Source: Pseudoalteromonas sp. MSK9-3
GTDB taxonomy: Bacteria; Pseudomonadota; Gammaproteobacteria; Enterobacterales; Alteromonadaceae
NCBI RefSeq assembly: GCF_003590335.1
Contig: NZ_MIET01000011.1
Span: forward strand, 1 to 64,000
DNA length: 64,000 bases
Direction of reading: 5' to 3'
This document shows positions 7,308 through 16,000 of the stretch, one piece after another. Both the position numbers and the translations under genes were made by a program. Below the pieces are notes generated by a model. It did no database searches. It worked only from the letters and a program-made list of their open reading frames with translations, and was not told the DNA's origin. Numbering within the stretch: position 1 is the stretch's first letter; each line of letters begins with the position of its first letter.

Positions 7308-8636
7308 TTAGCGATTAAACATTAAAGGCATCGCACTTGTATGATGATCTAGAATGTCACCATGATCATAAACACATTGCCCATTGACAAAGGTATATCT
7401 GATACTGTGTGAGAATTGGTGGTCAATAAAGGGTGACCACGCACAAAGATAGTTATTATTTTTATGTGTTACTCGCTCACTGGCTGATGCGCTAACCGCC
7501 ACTAAATCAGCAAAGTATCCTTCACGTATAAAACCACGTTGATGTATTTTATAGCGTTTTGCTGGGTTATGGGATACTTTTTCCACCATTTTTTCAATGC
7601 TGATAACGCCTCTCTTAACCTGATCTAACAAACTTAATAAAGCATGTTCTACAAGTGGCAAGCCAGCTGGTGCATCGCTGTAAGCCGCTTGCTTTTCTAG
7701 CCATGTGTGCGGCGCATGATCTGTCGCAATGATATCAATTCGATCCTCATTGATGGCGTTTAGCAAAGCCAGCCTGTCATGCTCTGATTTAATGGCTGGA
7801 TTACATTTGATCAAATTACCTAATCGGTCATAGTCTGACTGGTTAAACCACAAATGATGTACACAGGCTTCAGCTGTTATTTTTTTTGTTTCTATCGGAC
7901 CGGACGCAAATAATGCTAACTCTTTGGCTGTCGTAATATGCAATACGTGCAAATCACTATTATATTTTTTAGCAAGGTCGACCGCATAAGACGATGAAGC
8001 ATAGCAGGCTTCGACATCTCTGATCTGGGGGTGGTGCTGGATTGTTAAATTTTGTGATGAGAGCTTGGCTAGATTTTGGCTGATGATATCGCCTTTTTCA
8101 CAATGAGTGGCGATGAGCGTAGGGCACTCCCTAAATATAGCTTCTAATGCTTGTGGGTGCTCCACTAATAAGTCACCCGTTGATGCGCCCATAAATACTT
8201 TTACGCCACATACAAGCTTGGGATCACAGGCTTTTATTTGCTCTAAGTTGTCAGGTGTTGCGCCTAAATAGAACGAGTAATTTGCCAAAGAGTTTTGCGC
8301 TGCAATATCATGTTTATGGTTGAGTGCTAATCGTGTTGTGGTCGCGGGGCTAACATTGGGCATTTCCATATAACTTGTGATCCCTCCAGCAACGGCAGCC
8401 CGAGATTCACTGGCGATACAGCCTTTGTACTCAAGACCTGGCTCTCTAAAGTGCACCTGATCATCAATCATACCTGGAAGTAATAAGTCGCCCTCCAGAT
8501 CAATTACCTGGTAGTGGCCTTTTGCGCTTATTTCAGAGGCAATAGTATCTATTGTGTCGTTACAGATCAGTAAATCGGCATCAAAAGTATTATTCTCATT
8601 AACGATTTTTGCATTCTTAAGTAGGGTTTTTTTCAT
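7308..8636 (-). CDS. Dihydroorotase paralogue (amidohydrolase), variant metal site
   Basis: The 442-residue protein starts at ATG 8636; a TTG four codons upstream is disfavoured. It belongs to the class I dihydroorotase group, which catalyses the reversible cyclisation of carbamoyl-aspartate in pyrimidine synthesis. Visible motifs are GMIDDQVHFREPG, the bridging Lys in GVKVFMG, ATHCEKGD, HVLHITTAKE and IATDHAPH. The first His of the usual HxH metal motif is Gln60 here (QVH). I recall the same substitution in many Bacteroidetes dihydroorotases, so it need not mean inactivity. With a CobW gene downstream and a Zur-type site upstream it looks like a starvation-induced pyrC back-up. A separate housekeeping pyrC would be expected elsewhere. 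Confidence 0.85.
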   Translation of the reverse strand: MKKTLLKNAKIVNENNTFDADLLICNDTIDTIASEISAKGHYQVIDLEGDLLLPGMIDDQVHFREPGLEYKGCIASESRAAVAGGITSYMEMPNVSPATTTRLALNHKHDIAAQNSLANYSFYLGATPDNLEQIKACDPKLVCGVKVFMGASTGDLLVEHPQALEAIFRECPTLIATHCEKGDIISQNLAKLSSQNLTIQHHPQIRDVEACYASSSYAVDLAKKYNSDLHVLHITTAKELALFASGPIETKKITAEACVHHLWFNQSDYDRLGNLIKCNPAIKSEHDRLALLNAINEDRIDIIATDHAPHTWLEKQAAYSDAPAGLPLVEHALLSLLDQVKRGVISIEKMVEKVSHNPAKRYKIHQRGFIREGYFADLVAVSASASERVTHKNNNYLCAWSPFIDHQFSHSIRYTFVNGQCVYDHGDILDHHTSAMPLMFNR

Positions 8637-8801
8637 TTTTAGGACCAAGTTATTTAAAAATCTAATGGCAGTTTTTTCGTGTTAATGTGCCTGTTTTTGC
8701 AGCGTTATGAGAGTCATGTATTACTGACTTTGCCGCTTAAGGGCGCGTTATTTGAGTCTTGTTTAAATGGACATTTATAAGTGAATATCGATTTTGTGTT
8801 A

Positions 8802-8816
8802 TGTTATATTATAACA
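8802..8816. promoter_or_regulatory. Zur-box-like operator
   Basis: TGTTATATTATAACA is a perfect 7-1-7 palindrome and matches the core TGTTATAWTATAACA of the published gammaproteobacterial Zur consensus at every position. It lies 166 bp before the dihydroorotase start and 182 bp before the oxidoreductase start, so one dimer or pair of dimers could control both directions. Zur represses when zinc is replete. Binding is inferred, not shown. Confidence 0.75.
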
Positions 8817-8956
8817 CATTAATACAAAGGAAAAGCCCATCATTAGACGTTTGTCGTATTGGGTTAGTTTTATACAAATTAACAGGGGAAACCGTGGGGA
8901 TTGTCGTTTTCAGTCTAAATAAGATTAGTTCCTATTTCCATTAACACCATTTGATA

Positions 8957-8966
8957 TGTTATAACA
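8957..8966. promoter_or_regulatory. Short palindrome, possible secondary Zur half-box
   Basis: TGTTATAACA is a perfect 10-bp palindrome built from the same half-sites as the main box but without its central spacer. It lies about 30 bp before the chosen oxidoreductase start. AT-rich flanks make chance a real alternative. Confidence 0.3.
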
Positions 8967-8997
8967 ATATATATATTGAATGAGTGAAGAGAATGTA

Positions 8998-10122
8998 ATG
9001 ATAAAAACTGAAGTTGTAATTGTTGGAGCCGGGCCTGCCGGTTTAGGGTGTGCTGCACTGCTCAAGCAAATGGGAATTGAAGATACCGAATTAGTCGTTT
9101 TAGAGAAAGGTGAAATAGGTCAAACTTTTTTACAGTGGCCTGAAAGTATGCGCTTTATTACACCTTCTTTTCCGTCAAATGGTTACCATCAGACAGACTT
9201 AAATGCCATTACTCCAGATACTTCACCAGCCTTTTCGATTGGAAAAGAACACCTTGATGGTAAAGAGTATGCACAGTACTTAAGTATGGTCACCCAGCAT
9301 TACAATATTAAGGTTGAAACAAACACGTGTTTAAAGCGTGTTGTAAATTTGGCTGATGAAGATGGCTTTGAATTAGAAACTGAGTCAATGACTATTCGTT
9401 GCATTTACCTTATTTGGGCCGGAGGTGAGTTTCATAGCCCAAATTTATCAGCGTTTCGTGGTGCTGAACTATGTAAACACAATAGTGAAATCTCGCAATG
9501 GAATGACTTAGACAATGGCGAGTACTTGGTAATTGGGGGTTACGAAAGTGGAGTAGATGCAGCCTATAATCTCGCGAATACCGGCAATAAAGTGACAGTA
9601 TTAGATTTTATTGGGAATGATGACACCAATACCTATGACCCAAGTTTAGTATTGTCACCTTATACTGCAGAGCGTTTAGCCAACTTAAGTACGCGTGGCA
9701 ATGTTGAATTAGACGATAAGTTTAGAGTCGAAAGTGTTGTAAAAGGGGATAATGGATATACCGTCACATCGTCTTGCGGCAAGGTTATCTCATCAAAGTT
9801 CCCACCTATAAACTGCACTGGTTTTGATATAAACCTAGGCCCTGTGTCTAAGTTATTTGACTATCAAGCAAATGGATATCCGTCTATCAATAAGTTTGAT
9901 GAATCTAGTAAAGTCAGCAATCTGTTTTTAGCTGGATCTCGTTTGTACCATGATCCAACTTTATTGTGTTTTATATATAAATTTAGAGGTCGTTTCTTTG
10001 CTCCATGTAGTGTAATTGGCGAAGAACTGGCACTCGATATGTCGATATTACGGCATTATAAAAAGTCAGGCATGATACTCAATGACTTAGATTGCTGTGT
10101 TGAGCAGGAGTGTTTTTGCTGA
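8998..10122 (+). CDS. FAD/NAD(P)-binding oxidoreductase with cysteine tail
   Basis: The 374-residue protein starts at ATG 8998, preceded by GAAGAG; the ATG at 8980 has no ribosome-binding site. An N-terminal Rossmann motif VVIVGAGPAGLG binds FAD, and a second nucleotide motif, VIGGYESGVDAAYNLA near residue 180, binds NAD(P)H. The layout recalls the YpdA/CzcO flavoprotein group (thiol reductases and monooxygenase-like enzymes). The last twelve residues, DLDCCVEQECFC, put four cysteines (366, 367, 372, 374) at the extreme C-terminus, like a redox or metal-binding tail. Its stop overlaps the start of a FeoB-like permease gene, implying joint function. Inference: it reduces metal or a thiol carrier for that transporter. 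Confidence 0.8.
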   Translation: MIKTEVVIVGAGPAGLGCAALLKQMGIEDTELVVLEKGEIGQTFLQWPESMRFITPSFPSNGYHQTDLNAITPDTSPAFSIGKEHLDGKEYAQYLSMVTQHYNIKVETNTCLKRVVNLADEDGFELETESMTIRCIYLIWAGGEFHSPNLSAFRGAELCKHNSEISQWNDLDNGEYLVIGGYESGVDAAYNLANTGNKVTVLDFIGNDDTNTYDPSLVLSPYTAERLANLSTRGNVELDDKFRVESVVKGDNGYTVTSSCGKVISSKFPPINCTGFDINLGPVSKLFDYQANGYPSINKFDESSKVSNLFLAGSRLYHDPTLLCFIYKFRGRFFAPCSVIGEELALDMSILRHYKKSGMILNDLDCCVEQECFC

Positions 10123-11795
10123 TGCCACAGCATATTGAAGTACAAACATATTACCCAGAACCTCAGCAAGACAATCATTGGTTACTCATTGGTAAAGAAA
10201 GTGTCGGGAAGACTGCGTTTATAGAACGGCTGGTCGGTAATAAACCAACCAGTAGTAACTTGCAAGGAAGCTCGTTATTTTGCCATGAATACAGTTGGAA
10301 CGACTACGCCATTATTGATACGCCCGGTATTCAAACACACATGGACAGTGTGGTCACATCACAGGTATTAAAGAAGCTTCATAGCAATAGGCAAGTTATA
10401 TTGATGGTAAAGTCGACAGACTTGATTGACGATTTGCACGACCTTTGGCCATTAATACAAAACCGTTCAGGCATTGTGGTAGTCACTTATTGGGACAAAG
10501 TGAAGCATAGGCCTGATGTTGCTCAAGAAGTAGCGCGTTTACGAAAAACGACTCAGCTTGAATGGATCACGGTAGATAATAGGTGTTTAGACCAGCAGCA
10601 GCGGATCACTATTGATAATGCACTCAAGCAAGCAAGTATTTTTCCAAGTGAGCCACCAAAAATACTCGGAAACTGGTCGGTTGTGCCCAAAAAGGCATTT
10701 TTTGAAATGCCGATTGTTGGCCCGTTATTGTCTCTTATGTTGCTTGTGTTACCAGCTTTAATCTCGGTATTGAATGCTAACGCTTTTGCTGACTGGCTTT
10801 ATCCTGATGCAGAAGGTGGGGTTGATTGGCTAATAGCGCGCTTTGGTGTCATGCCAGATGTATTGCATCACATGCTAATTGGAGAGTACGGCGTCATTTC
10901 AATGCTGCCTTTTCTATTGTTGTATGCATTACCAACGGTACTAATTTTTTCTGCCATTATCGCATTGTATAAAACAACGGGGCTAGTAGATAGGTTATCG
11001 TACTGCTTAGACCCGTTCATGCATAAGCTTGGGCTTAGCGGGCGTGATTTAGTAAGAGTGATTATGGGGTTTGGCTGTAACGTACCAGCCATTATTCAAA
11101 CCAGAAATTGTTCATGTTGTACGCGAGGTACTTGTGTATCAGCTATCTCGTTTGGCTCAGCCTGTTCCTATCAACTTCCAGCTACGATTGCTGTATTTTC
11201 CGCAGCGGGAAAACCATATTTGGCGTTACCATATTTGCTGTTTCTGGGGGTTACGACGTGTTTATATCTGCTGCTAACAACCAGCAAATCGCAAAGGCGG
11301 GCGTCAATGTCTACCAACTTACTAAATCGGGGTTTTTTACAGCCGCCTAATATTAGGTTTGCACTAAGTGAGATGTTTGGCGTGATCAGAGAGTTTATAA
11401 CGACAGCTTTACCTCTTTTCATTGGCATTTGCTTTGTTGCCGGCTTTTTATCTTGGTTAGGCTTTATTGACTTTATAACGGCGCTAATTGCACCGTTTAT
11501 GACGTTATTGAATTTACCTGAAGGGGCTGCAATTGCGGTTATTTTGGGGGCGATCCGCAAAGATGGATTAGCAATAGGGCTCATTGAAAGTTCATCTCAG
11601 AGTTTAAAAGTGGTAGGAATGTCTGATGTTCAGTTATTGGCGGCGGTCTACCTTGCGGGTGTGATGTTACCGTGTATCGTGTCTTTACTTACTATCGTAC
11701 GAGAAATGCGCTGGCACTTTGCGGCTAAAATGGCGTTACGACAAATGACTTGTGCGTTTGTGTTTACCGCGGTGCTTAGCTGGGGGTGGGGTTAA
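10122..11795 (+). CDS. FeoB-like GTPase-gated metal permease
   Basis: The 557-residue protein starts at ATG 10122, overlapping the previous TGA (TGATG) with AGGAG upstream. An N-terminal small-GTPase domain has G1 GKESVGKT (about 24-31), G3 DTPG (about 66) and a weak G4 (YWDK). The membrane part has two Gate-type segments, including GFGCNVPA (about 315), the FeoB signature. It is shorter than classical FeoB (about 770) and differs after GFGCNVPA, where NCSCCTRGTC adds extra cysteines before CSYQLP (the equivalent of CSARLP). No feoA or feoC is nearby. The Zur-type box and neighbours suggest zinc rather than ferrous iron, but substrate specificity cannot be read from sequence. Confidence 0.82.
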   Translation: MPQHIEVQTYYPEPQQDNHWLLIGKESVGKTAFIERLVGNKPTSSNLQGSSLFCHEYSWNDYAIIDTPGIQTHMDSVVTSQVLKKLHSNRQVILMVKSTDLIDDLHDLWPLIQNRSGIVVVTYWDKVKHRPDVAQEVARLRKTTQLEWITVDNRCLDQQQRITIDNALKQASIFPSEPPKILGNWSVVPKKAFFEMPIVGPLLSLMLLVLPALISVLNANAFADWLYPDAEGGVDWLIARFGVMPDVLHHMLIGEYGVISMLPFLLLYALPTVLIFSAIIALYKTTGLVDRLSYCLDPFMHKLGLSGRDLVRVIMGFGCNVPAIIQTRNCSCCTRGTCVSAISFGSACSYQLPATIAVFSAAGKPYLALPYLLFLGVTTCLYLLLTTSKSQRRASMSTNLLNRGFLQPPNIRFALSEMFGVIREFITTALPLFIGICFVAGFLSWLGFIDFITALIAPFMTLLNLPEGAAIAVILGAIRKDGLAIGLIESSSQSLKVVGMSDVQLLAAVYLAGVMLPCIVSLLTIVREMRWHFAAKMALRQMTCAFVFTAVLSWGWG

Positions 11796-11817
11796 TAAGA
11801 CGTTTTTAAGGTGCGTG

Positions 11818-11858
11818 ATTCACTCATAGCCATTTGAAAATAAGGACTATGAGTGAAT
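11818..11858. repeat. Inverted repeat between convergent genes
   Basis: Two perfect 12-bp arms, ATTCACTCATAG and CTATGAGTGAAT, flank a 17-nt loop just after the FeoB-like stop. There is no clear T-run, so it may be a weak or Rho-assisted end signal for the operon. Confidence 0.45.
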
Positions 11859-11913
11859 ATCATCTGTTATAAGACCCAATCATATCTGATGCTGATTGCG
11901 TCTATAATTCGAC

Positions 11914-12162
11914 TTACTCAAGTCCTTTTTTGGTGTACAGCGTAACTTTGTCAGTTACTAGTGTGACTTTTATGTGTTTGCTGTCATCACCCCAAGTACA
12001 ATTTGTATGCAGTGTTTTTTCTTCACAGTTGTCTGCCGAGCCTAGGATTTGTTCAAGTGCAGCTTTATCCATTCCTACTTCTACTTTATTGTAGTTCTCA
12101 AGCGTCACTTTAGAACAGCCAGCAAGTGTCAGTAGCCCTGCAATAATTATTAGCTTTTTCAT
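11914..12162 (-). CDS. Small lipoprotein, DUF3862-like
   Basis: The 82-residue protein begins with a lipoprotein signal ending LTLAGC (lipobox, Cys16), so the mature part is membrane-anchored. The remainder (NYNKVEVGMDKAALEQILGSADNCEE) is a BamE/SmpA-like half fold as found in DUF3862 proteins, with two further cysteines (NCEE and NCTWGDD) that could form a disulphide. Its function is unknown. It starts 14 bp after csiV on the same strand and may share the mfd-csiV transcript. Confidence 0.75.
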   Translation of the reverse strand: MKKLIIIAGLLTLAGCSKVTLENYNKVEVGMDKAALEQILGSADNCEEKTLHTNCTWGDDSKHIKVTLVTDKVTLYTKKGLE

Positions 12163-12176
12163 GTCTTTTCCTATTG

Positions 12177-13016
12177 TTAGTGTTTGTACTTTCTAATTTG
12201 AAATATGATCCCGAGTTTTGGATGATCTAAGTAATGCATATCACCACTGTACACTCTGGTATATTGTGACATACGTGCTGTTTGTGTATCGCCAGTATCA
12301 ATGTCGTATCGAATATCAAGCTCTGTGGTCACATATAAATAATGTCGAACATGTATTTTTATGAGCCCTTCAATTTGCCAGCTGTCCTGTTGAACACTTG
12401 GTTCAATGGCGAGTTTTTTGGGCAATAAACTCACATACCCCTGCTGCGAAACAGCTTCCGATATACGATAGCTAACTGGTTCTACAAAACGTTTACCAGC
12501 AAATATTTTAATAAATGGCGCGCGTCGTTTGCTTTGCTCTGGGAATCGCCATCCAGTATGCAATAGCGGCTTTAAGCCTTTGCGCTTTAATTTACTCACC
12601 GTGTCATCAAATTGCAGCTGTTGTTTTGATAACAAATAAATATTATCCATATGTTCTTGTGATAATGCATATGGCGTCAAAGGCAGCGTATCAAATTTTG
12701 CTAAATAGTCCGCGTCATCCTTACATAACCATGACGAATTACCATTGGTTAATTTGACATTTAACGGGCGTGGATCAAAAAAGCTATCGCCCGCTAAGCA
12801 TTGTTGCTGCCCTTGTGCATTGAAGCCTTCTGATAGTAAGTTTCGCTTTTTTTTGCCGTCAATTGGCTTATGCTCCAAGCTAAAGTCTTCGCGTAATAAA
12901 GGCGAAGACTTTTGTTCAAAGGCGATCAGCTCAACTTCAAACCAGCGCACGGCGTGGGCATTGCACGTCCATGCAAGCGCGATAATGAAACCAAGTGTTC
13001 GTTTTACTCCATGCAT
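12177..13016 (-). CDS. csiV: CsiV-type periplasmic protein
   Basis: The 279-residue protein has an N-terminal export signal (HGVKRTLGFIIALAWTCNAHA). It then begins RWFEVELIAFEQK, the start typical of CsiV, a peptidoglycan-associated protein reported to affect survival under oxidative D-amino-acid stress in Vibrio cholerae. The end IYLL-to-YRV region ends HYLDHPKLGIIFQIRK, also as in that family. The start codon is immediately after the mfd stop codon, giving translational coupling. The mfd-csiV order is common in Alteromonadales. Its molecular activity is unresolved. Confidence 0.75.
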   Translation of the reverse strand: MHGVKRTLGFIIALAWTCNAHAVRWFEVELIAFEQKSSPLLREDFSLEHKPIDGKKKRNLLSEGFNAQGQQQCLAGDSFFDPRPLNVKLTNGNSSWLCKDDADYLAKFDTLPLTPYALSQEHMDNIYLLSKQQLQFDDTVSKLKRKGLKPLLHTGWRFPEQSKRRAPFIKIFAGKRFVEPVSYRISEAVSQQGYVSLLPKKLAIEPSVQQDSWQIEGLIKIHVRHYLYVTTELDIRYDIDTGDTQTARMSQYTRVYSGDMHYLDHPKLGIIFQIRKYKH

Positions 13017-16000
13017 TTAATTTAGCGCCTTTTTCTCAAAATCATCCATCATTGCATTGATTAATTTCATTCTCTCTTGGCCATTTTTCTCTTCTATTGC
13101 AAAACGCAATTTGCTTGCGCCCTCCATTTTATAGATGGACGGATTGCTTTGTATCAAACCTATAATGAACGCTGGGTTAACCTTTGTCGAGCTGTTAAAT
13201 TCAAAGTATCCACCTTTTATATTTGCTTCGACTTTATTGATGCCAAGTTGACTCGCTTTAAGTTTAAGTGCTTGTATTGCAAATAGGTTCTTAGCAGCAT
13301 CAGGCAACAGGCTAAATCGGTCTATTAGTTCAACCTGTAATTCATCGAGTTCGAGTAAATCGGTTGCACTGGCGATACGTTTATACATACTCAAACGGAT
13401 GTTCACATCTGGAATGTAATCATCAGGCAGTAACGCTGGCACTTTTAAGTCAACGTCTGATTGCTTTTGTAATAGGTTTTCAAGTGTGGGTTCTTTACCG
13501 TCTTTGAGTGCTTGAACTGCTTGTTCAAGCATTTCCATATAAAGTGTAAAACCAACAGATTGAATTTGACCACTTTGGTCGTCGCCGAGTAGTTCACCCG
13601 CGCCACGTATTTCTAAATCGTGGGTTGCGAGTGCAAAACCGGCACCCAACACTTCTAAAGATTCGATAGCTTGCAAGCGCTTAACAGCATCTTTGGTCAA
13701 CGTTTGTGTGTTACGAGTGAGTAAGTAGGCATAGGCTTGATGATGGCTTCGCCCAACTCGACCGCGAAGTTGGTGCAATTGCGCAAGGCCGAGCTTGTCA
13801 GCACGGTCCATAATGATGGTATTGGCTGATGGGATATCTATGCCAGTTTCAATGATGGTTGTACAGACTAATACATTGTGCTTTTGATGATAGAAGTCTC
13901 CCATTAACTGCTCAAGCTCTCTTTCTCGCATCTGGCCGTGGGCTACGGCTACGCTTGCCTCAGGCACCAAAGCGGCAATATCAGAGGCCGTTTTATCAAT
14001 GGTTTCAACATTATTGTGCAAGAAGTAGACTTGGCCACCCCGTTTTATTTCTCGTAAAATAGCTTCTCGGATCAAATCGTCATTACGTTCTTTAACGAAA
14101 GTTTTGACCGCCAAGCGTTTGGCTGGTGCGGTGGCGATGATAGATAGGTCGCGCATACCGCTCATGGCCATATTTAACGTACGTGGTATGGGTGTTGCGG
14201 TAAGCGTTAGTATGTCTACGTCTGATCTTAGCTGCTTTATTTTCTCTTTTTGACGCACCCCAAAACGGTGCTCTTCATCAACAACGAGTAACCCTAAATC
14301 ATTAAACTTAATGTTTTCTTGAATAAGTTTATGCGTGCCAATCACAATGTCTATGGTGCCATCGTTTAGCTTATCTAGGGTGGCTTTTTGGTCCTTTGCA
14401 CTGTTAAATCGAGAAAGTACACCGACTTCAATGGGTAAATCAGCAAAACGGTCTTTAAAGTTCTCAAAATGTTGCTGGGCGAGCAAAGTGGTAGGCACCA
14501 GTACTGCCACCTGTTTGTTGTCGTTAACGGCTGCAAAAGCACCACGCATGGCAACTTCTGTTTTACCAAAGCCTACATCACCACACACCAAGCGGTCCAT
14601 GGCTAGGTTAGATTGCATGTCTGCTAACACGGCTTCAATGGCGTTTCGTTGATCGTCGGTTTCTTCAAACGGGAAGCTGTCGCTGAATTCGCGATAAGCT
14701 GCCCCATCTATCTTAAATGAAAAGCCTGGTTTACTTTGCCTTTTCGCATAAATATCTAACAGCTCGGCGGCTACATCTCGTACTTTTTCGGCAGCACGTC
14801 GTTTGGCTTTTTCCCATACATCAGACCCGAGTTTATGTAGTGGGGCAGAAGCCTCTTCACCGCCGGAATAACGGCTAAGCATATGTAATGCAGACACCGG
14901 CACATATAGCTTTGCTTCGTTGGCGTACGTGATGGTGACAAATTCGGTGGCAACGCCAGCTGCATCTATGGTTTGTAGGCCAAGATAGCGGCCAACACCG
15001 TGGTCTAAGTGCACTATGGGCTGCCCTTCTTTGAGTTCCGCTAAATTACGGATCAAAGAGTCTTGGCCTTGTTCGTATTTGTGTTTTCTACGCCGGCGTT
15101 GTGATACTTTGACACCGAGTAGTTCTTGTTCAGTTATGATACTTAGGCTAGGCTCGCCGCTAAGGTAAACGCTTTGCTCAAGGGGACTTACTACTAAGCC
15201 CACATCACTTTTACTGCTAATAAATTTTTGAAAGGTATCGAACTCTTTAAGCTTCAGTCCGGTTGGTTTTAGCAAGGTGAGTAATGATTCTCTTCGCCCG
15301 TCAGTTTCTACGCTGAATACCACGCGTGCTTTTTGTTTTTTCTGAGCTGTAATGTACTTTAAAATATCAGCATAGGGATCGGTGTGTTTATGATCAATAC
15401 GAACGTTTGAAATCGTTTTAGCTGATAAGTTCGTCTGTCCAGCTTTAGTGCCAAGTTTGGCTTCACTCAAGCGAATTCGAGGGTGGCGGTTAAAGTTTTT
15501 AAATAACTCTTCAACCGGTTGATACAAACGCACAGGTTCGAGTAGCGGCCTAAGAGGGTCGACCTTTCTGTTTTCATAGCGTTTATATACATCTAACCAA
15601 AACTCTTCAGCGGCATTTTCTATGTCACCCAAGTGCATAACGGTGGCATTGTCGGGTAAATAATCGAAGATGGTGCCTAAGTTTTCATAAAATAAAGGCA
15701 GGTAATATTCTATCCCTGATGGCCAGTTTCCTTTCGTCACTTGCATGTAGATAGAGTCTTGCTCTGCGCTGGCACCAAATGCACTGCGATAGCCAACTCT
15801 AAAACGCTCAATATCTTCTTCATTGGTCGGAAATTCATGCGCAGGTAACAAATCGATTTCACTTACCTTGTCACTTGAACGTTGAGTTTCAATGTCAAAT
15901 AAACGAATGGTGTCTAATTCATCATCGAAAAAGTCAAAGCGATAAGGCGTCGTGCTTCCCATTGGAAACAAATCAACAATAGAACCTCGAACTGCAAATT

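Larger units (their letters stand above)
8649..8997. other. Divergent regulatory region of the putative zinc-starvation locus
   Basis: About 350 bp between the divergent dihydroorotase and oxidoreductase genes, containing the Zur-type palindrome (8802-8816) near its middle and a shorter TGTTATAACA palindrome (8957-8966). A 61-codon frame at 8759-8944 overlaps the palindrome and resembles no protein I know; it is treated as spurious. Confidence 0.6.

Noticed and set aside
8759-8944. 61-codon ORF across the Zur-type box
   Set aside because: No ribosome-binding site, no recognisable protein, and it overlaps the operator in a divergent promoter region.
11171-11584. 137-codon ORF opposite the FeoB-like gene
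   Set aside because: Antisense shadow of the permease membrane segments; no start signal or family likeness.
14335-14652. 105-codon ORF opposite mfd
   Set aside because: It is a reverse-strand shadow of the conserved Mfd translocase domain.
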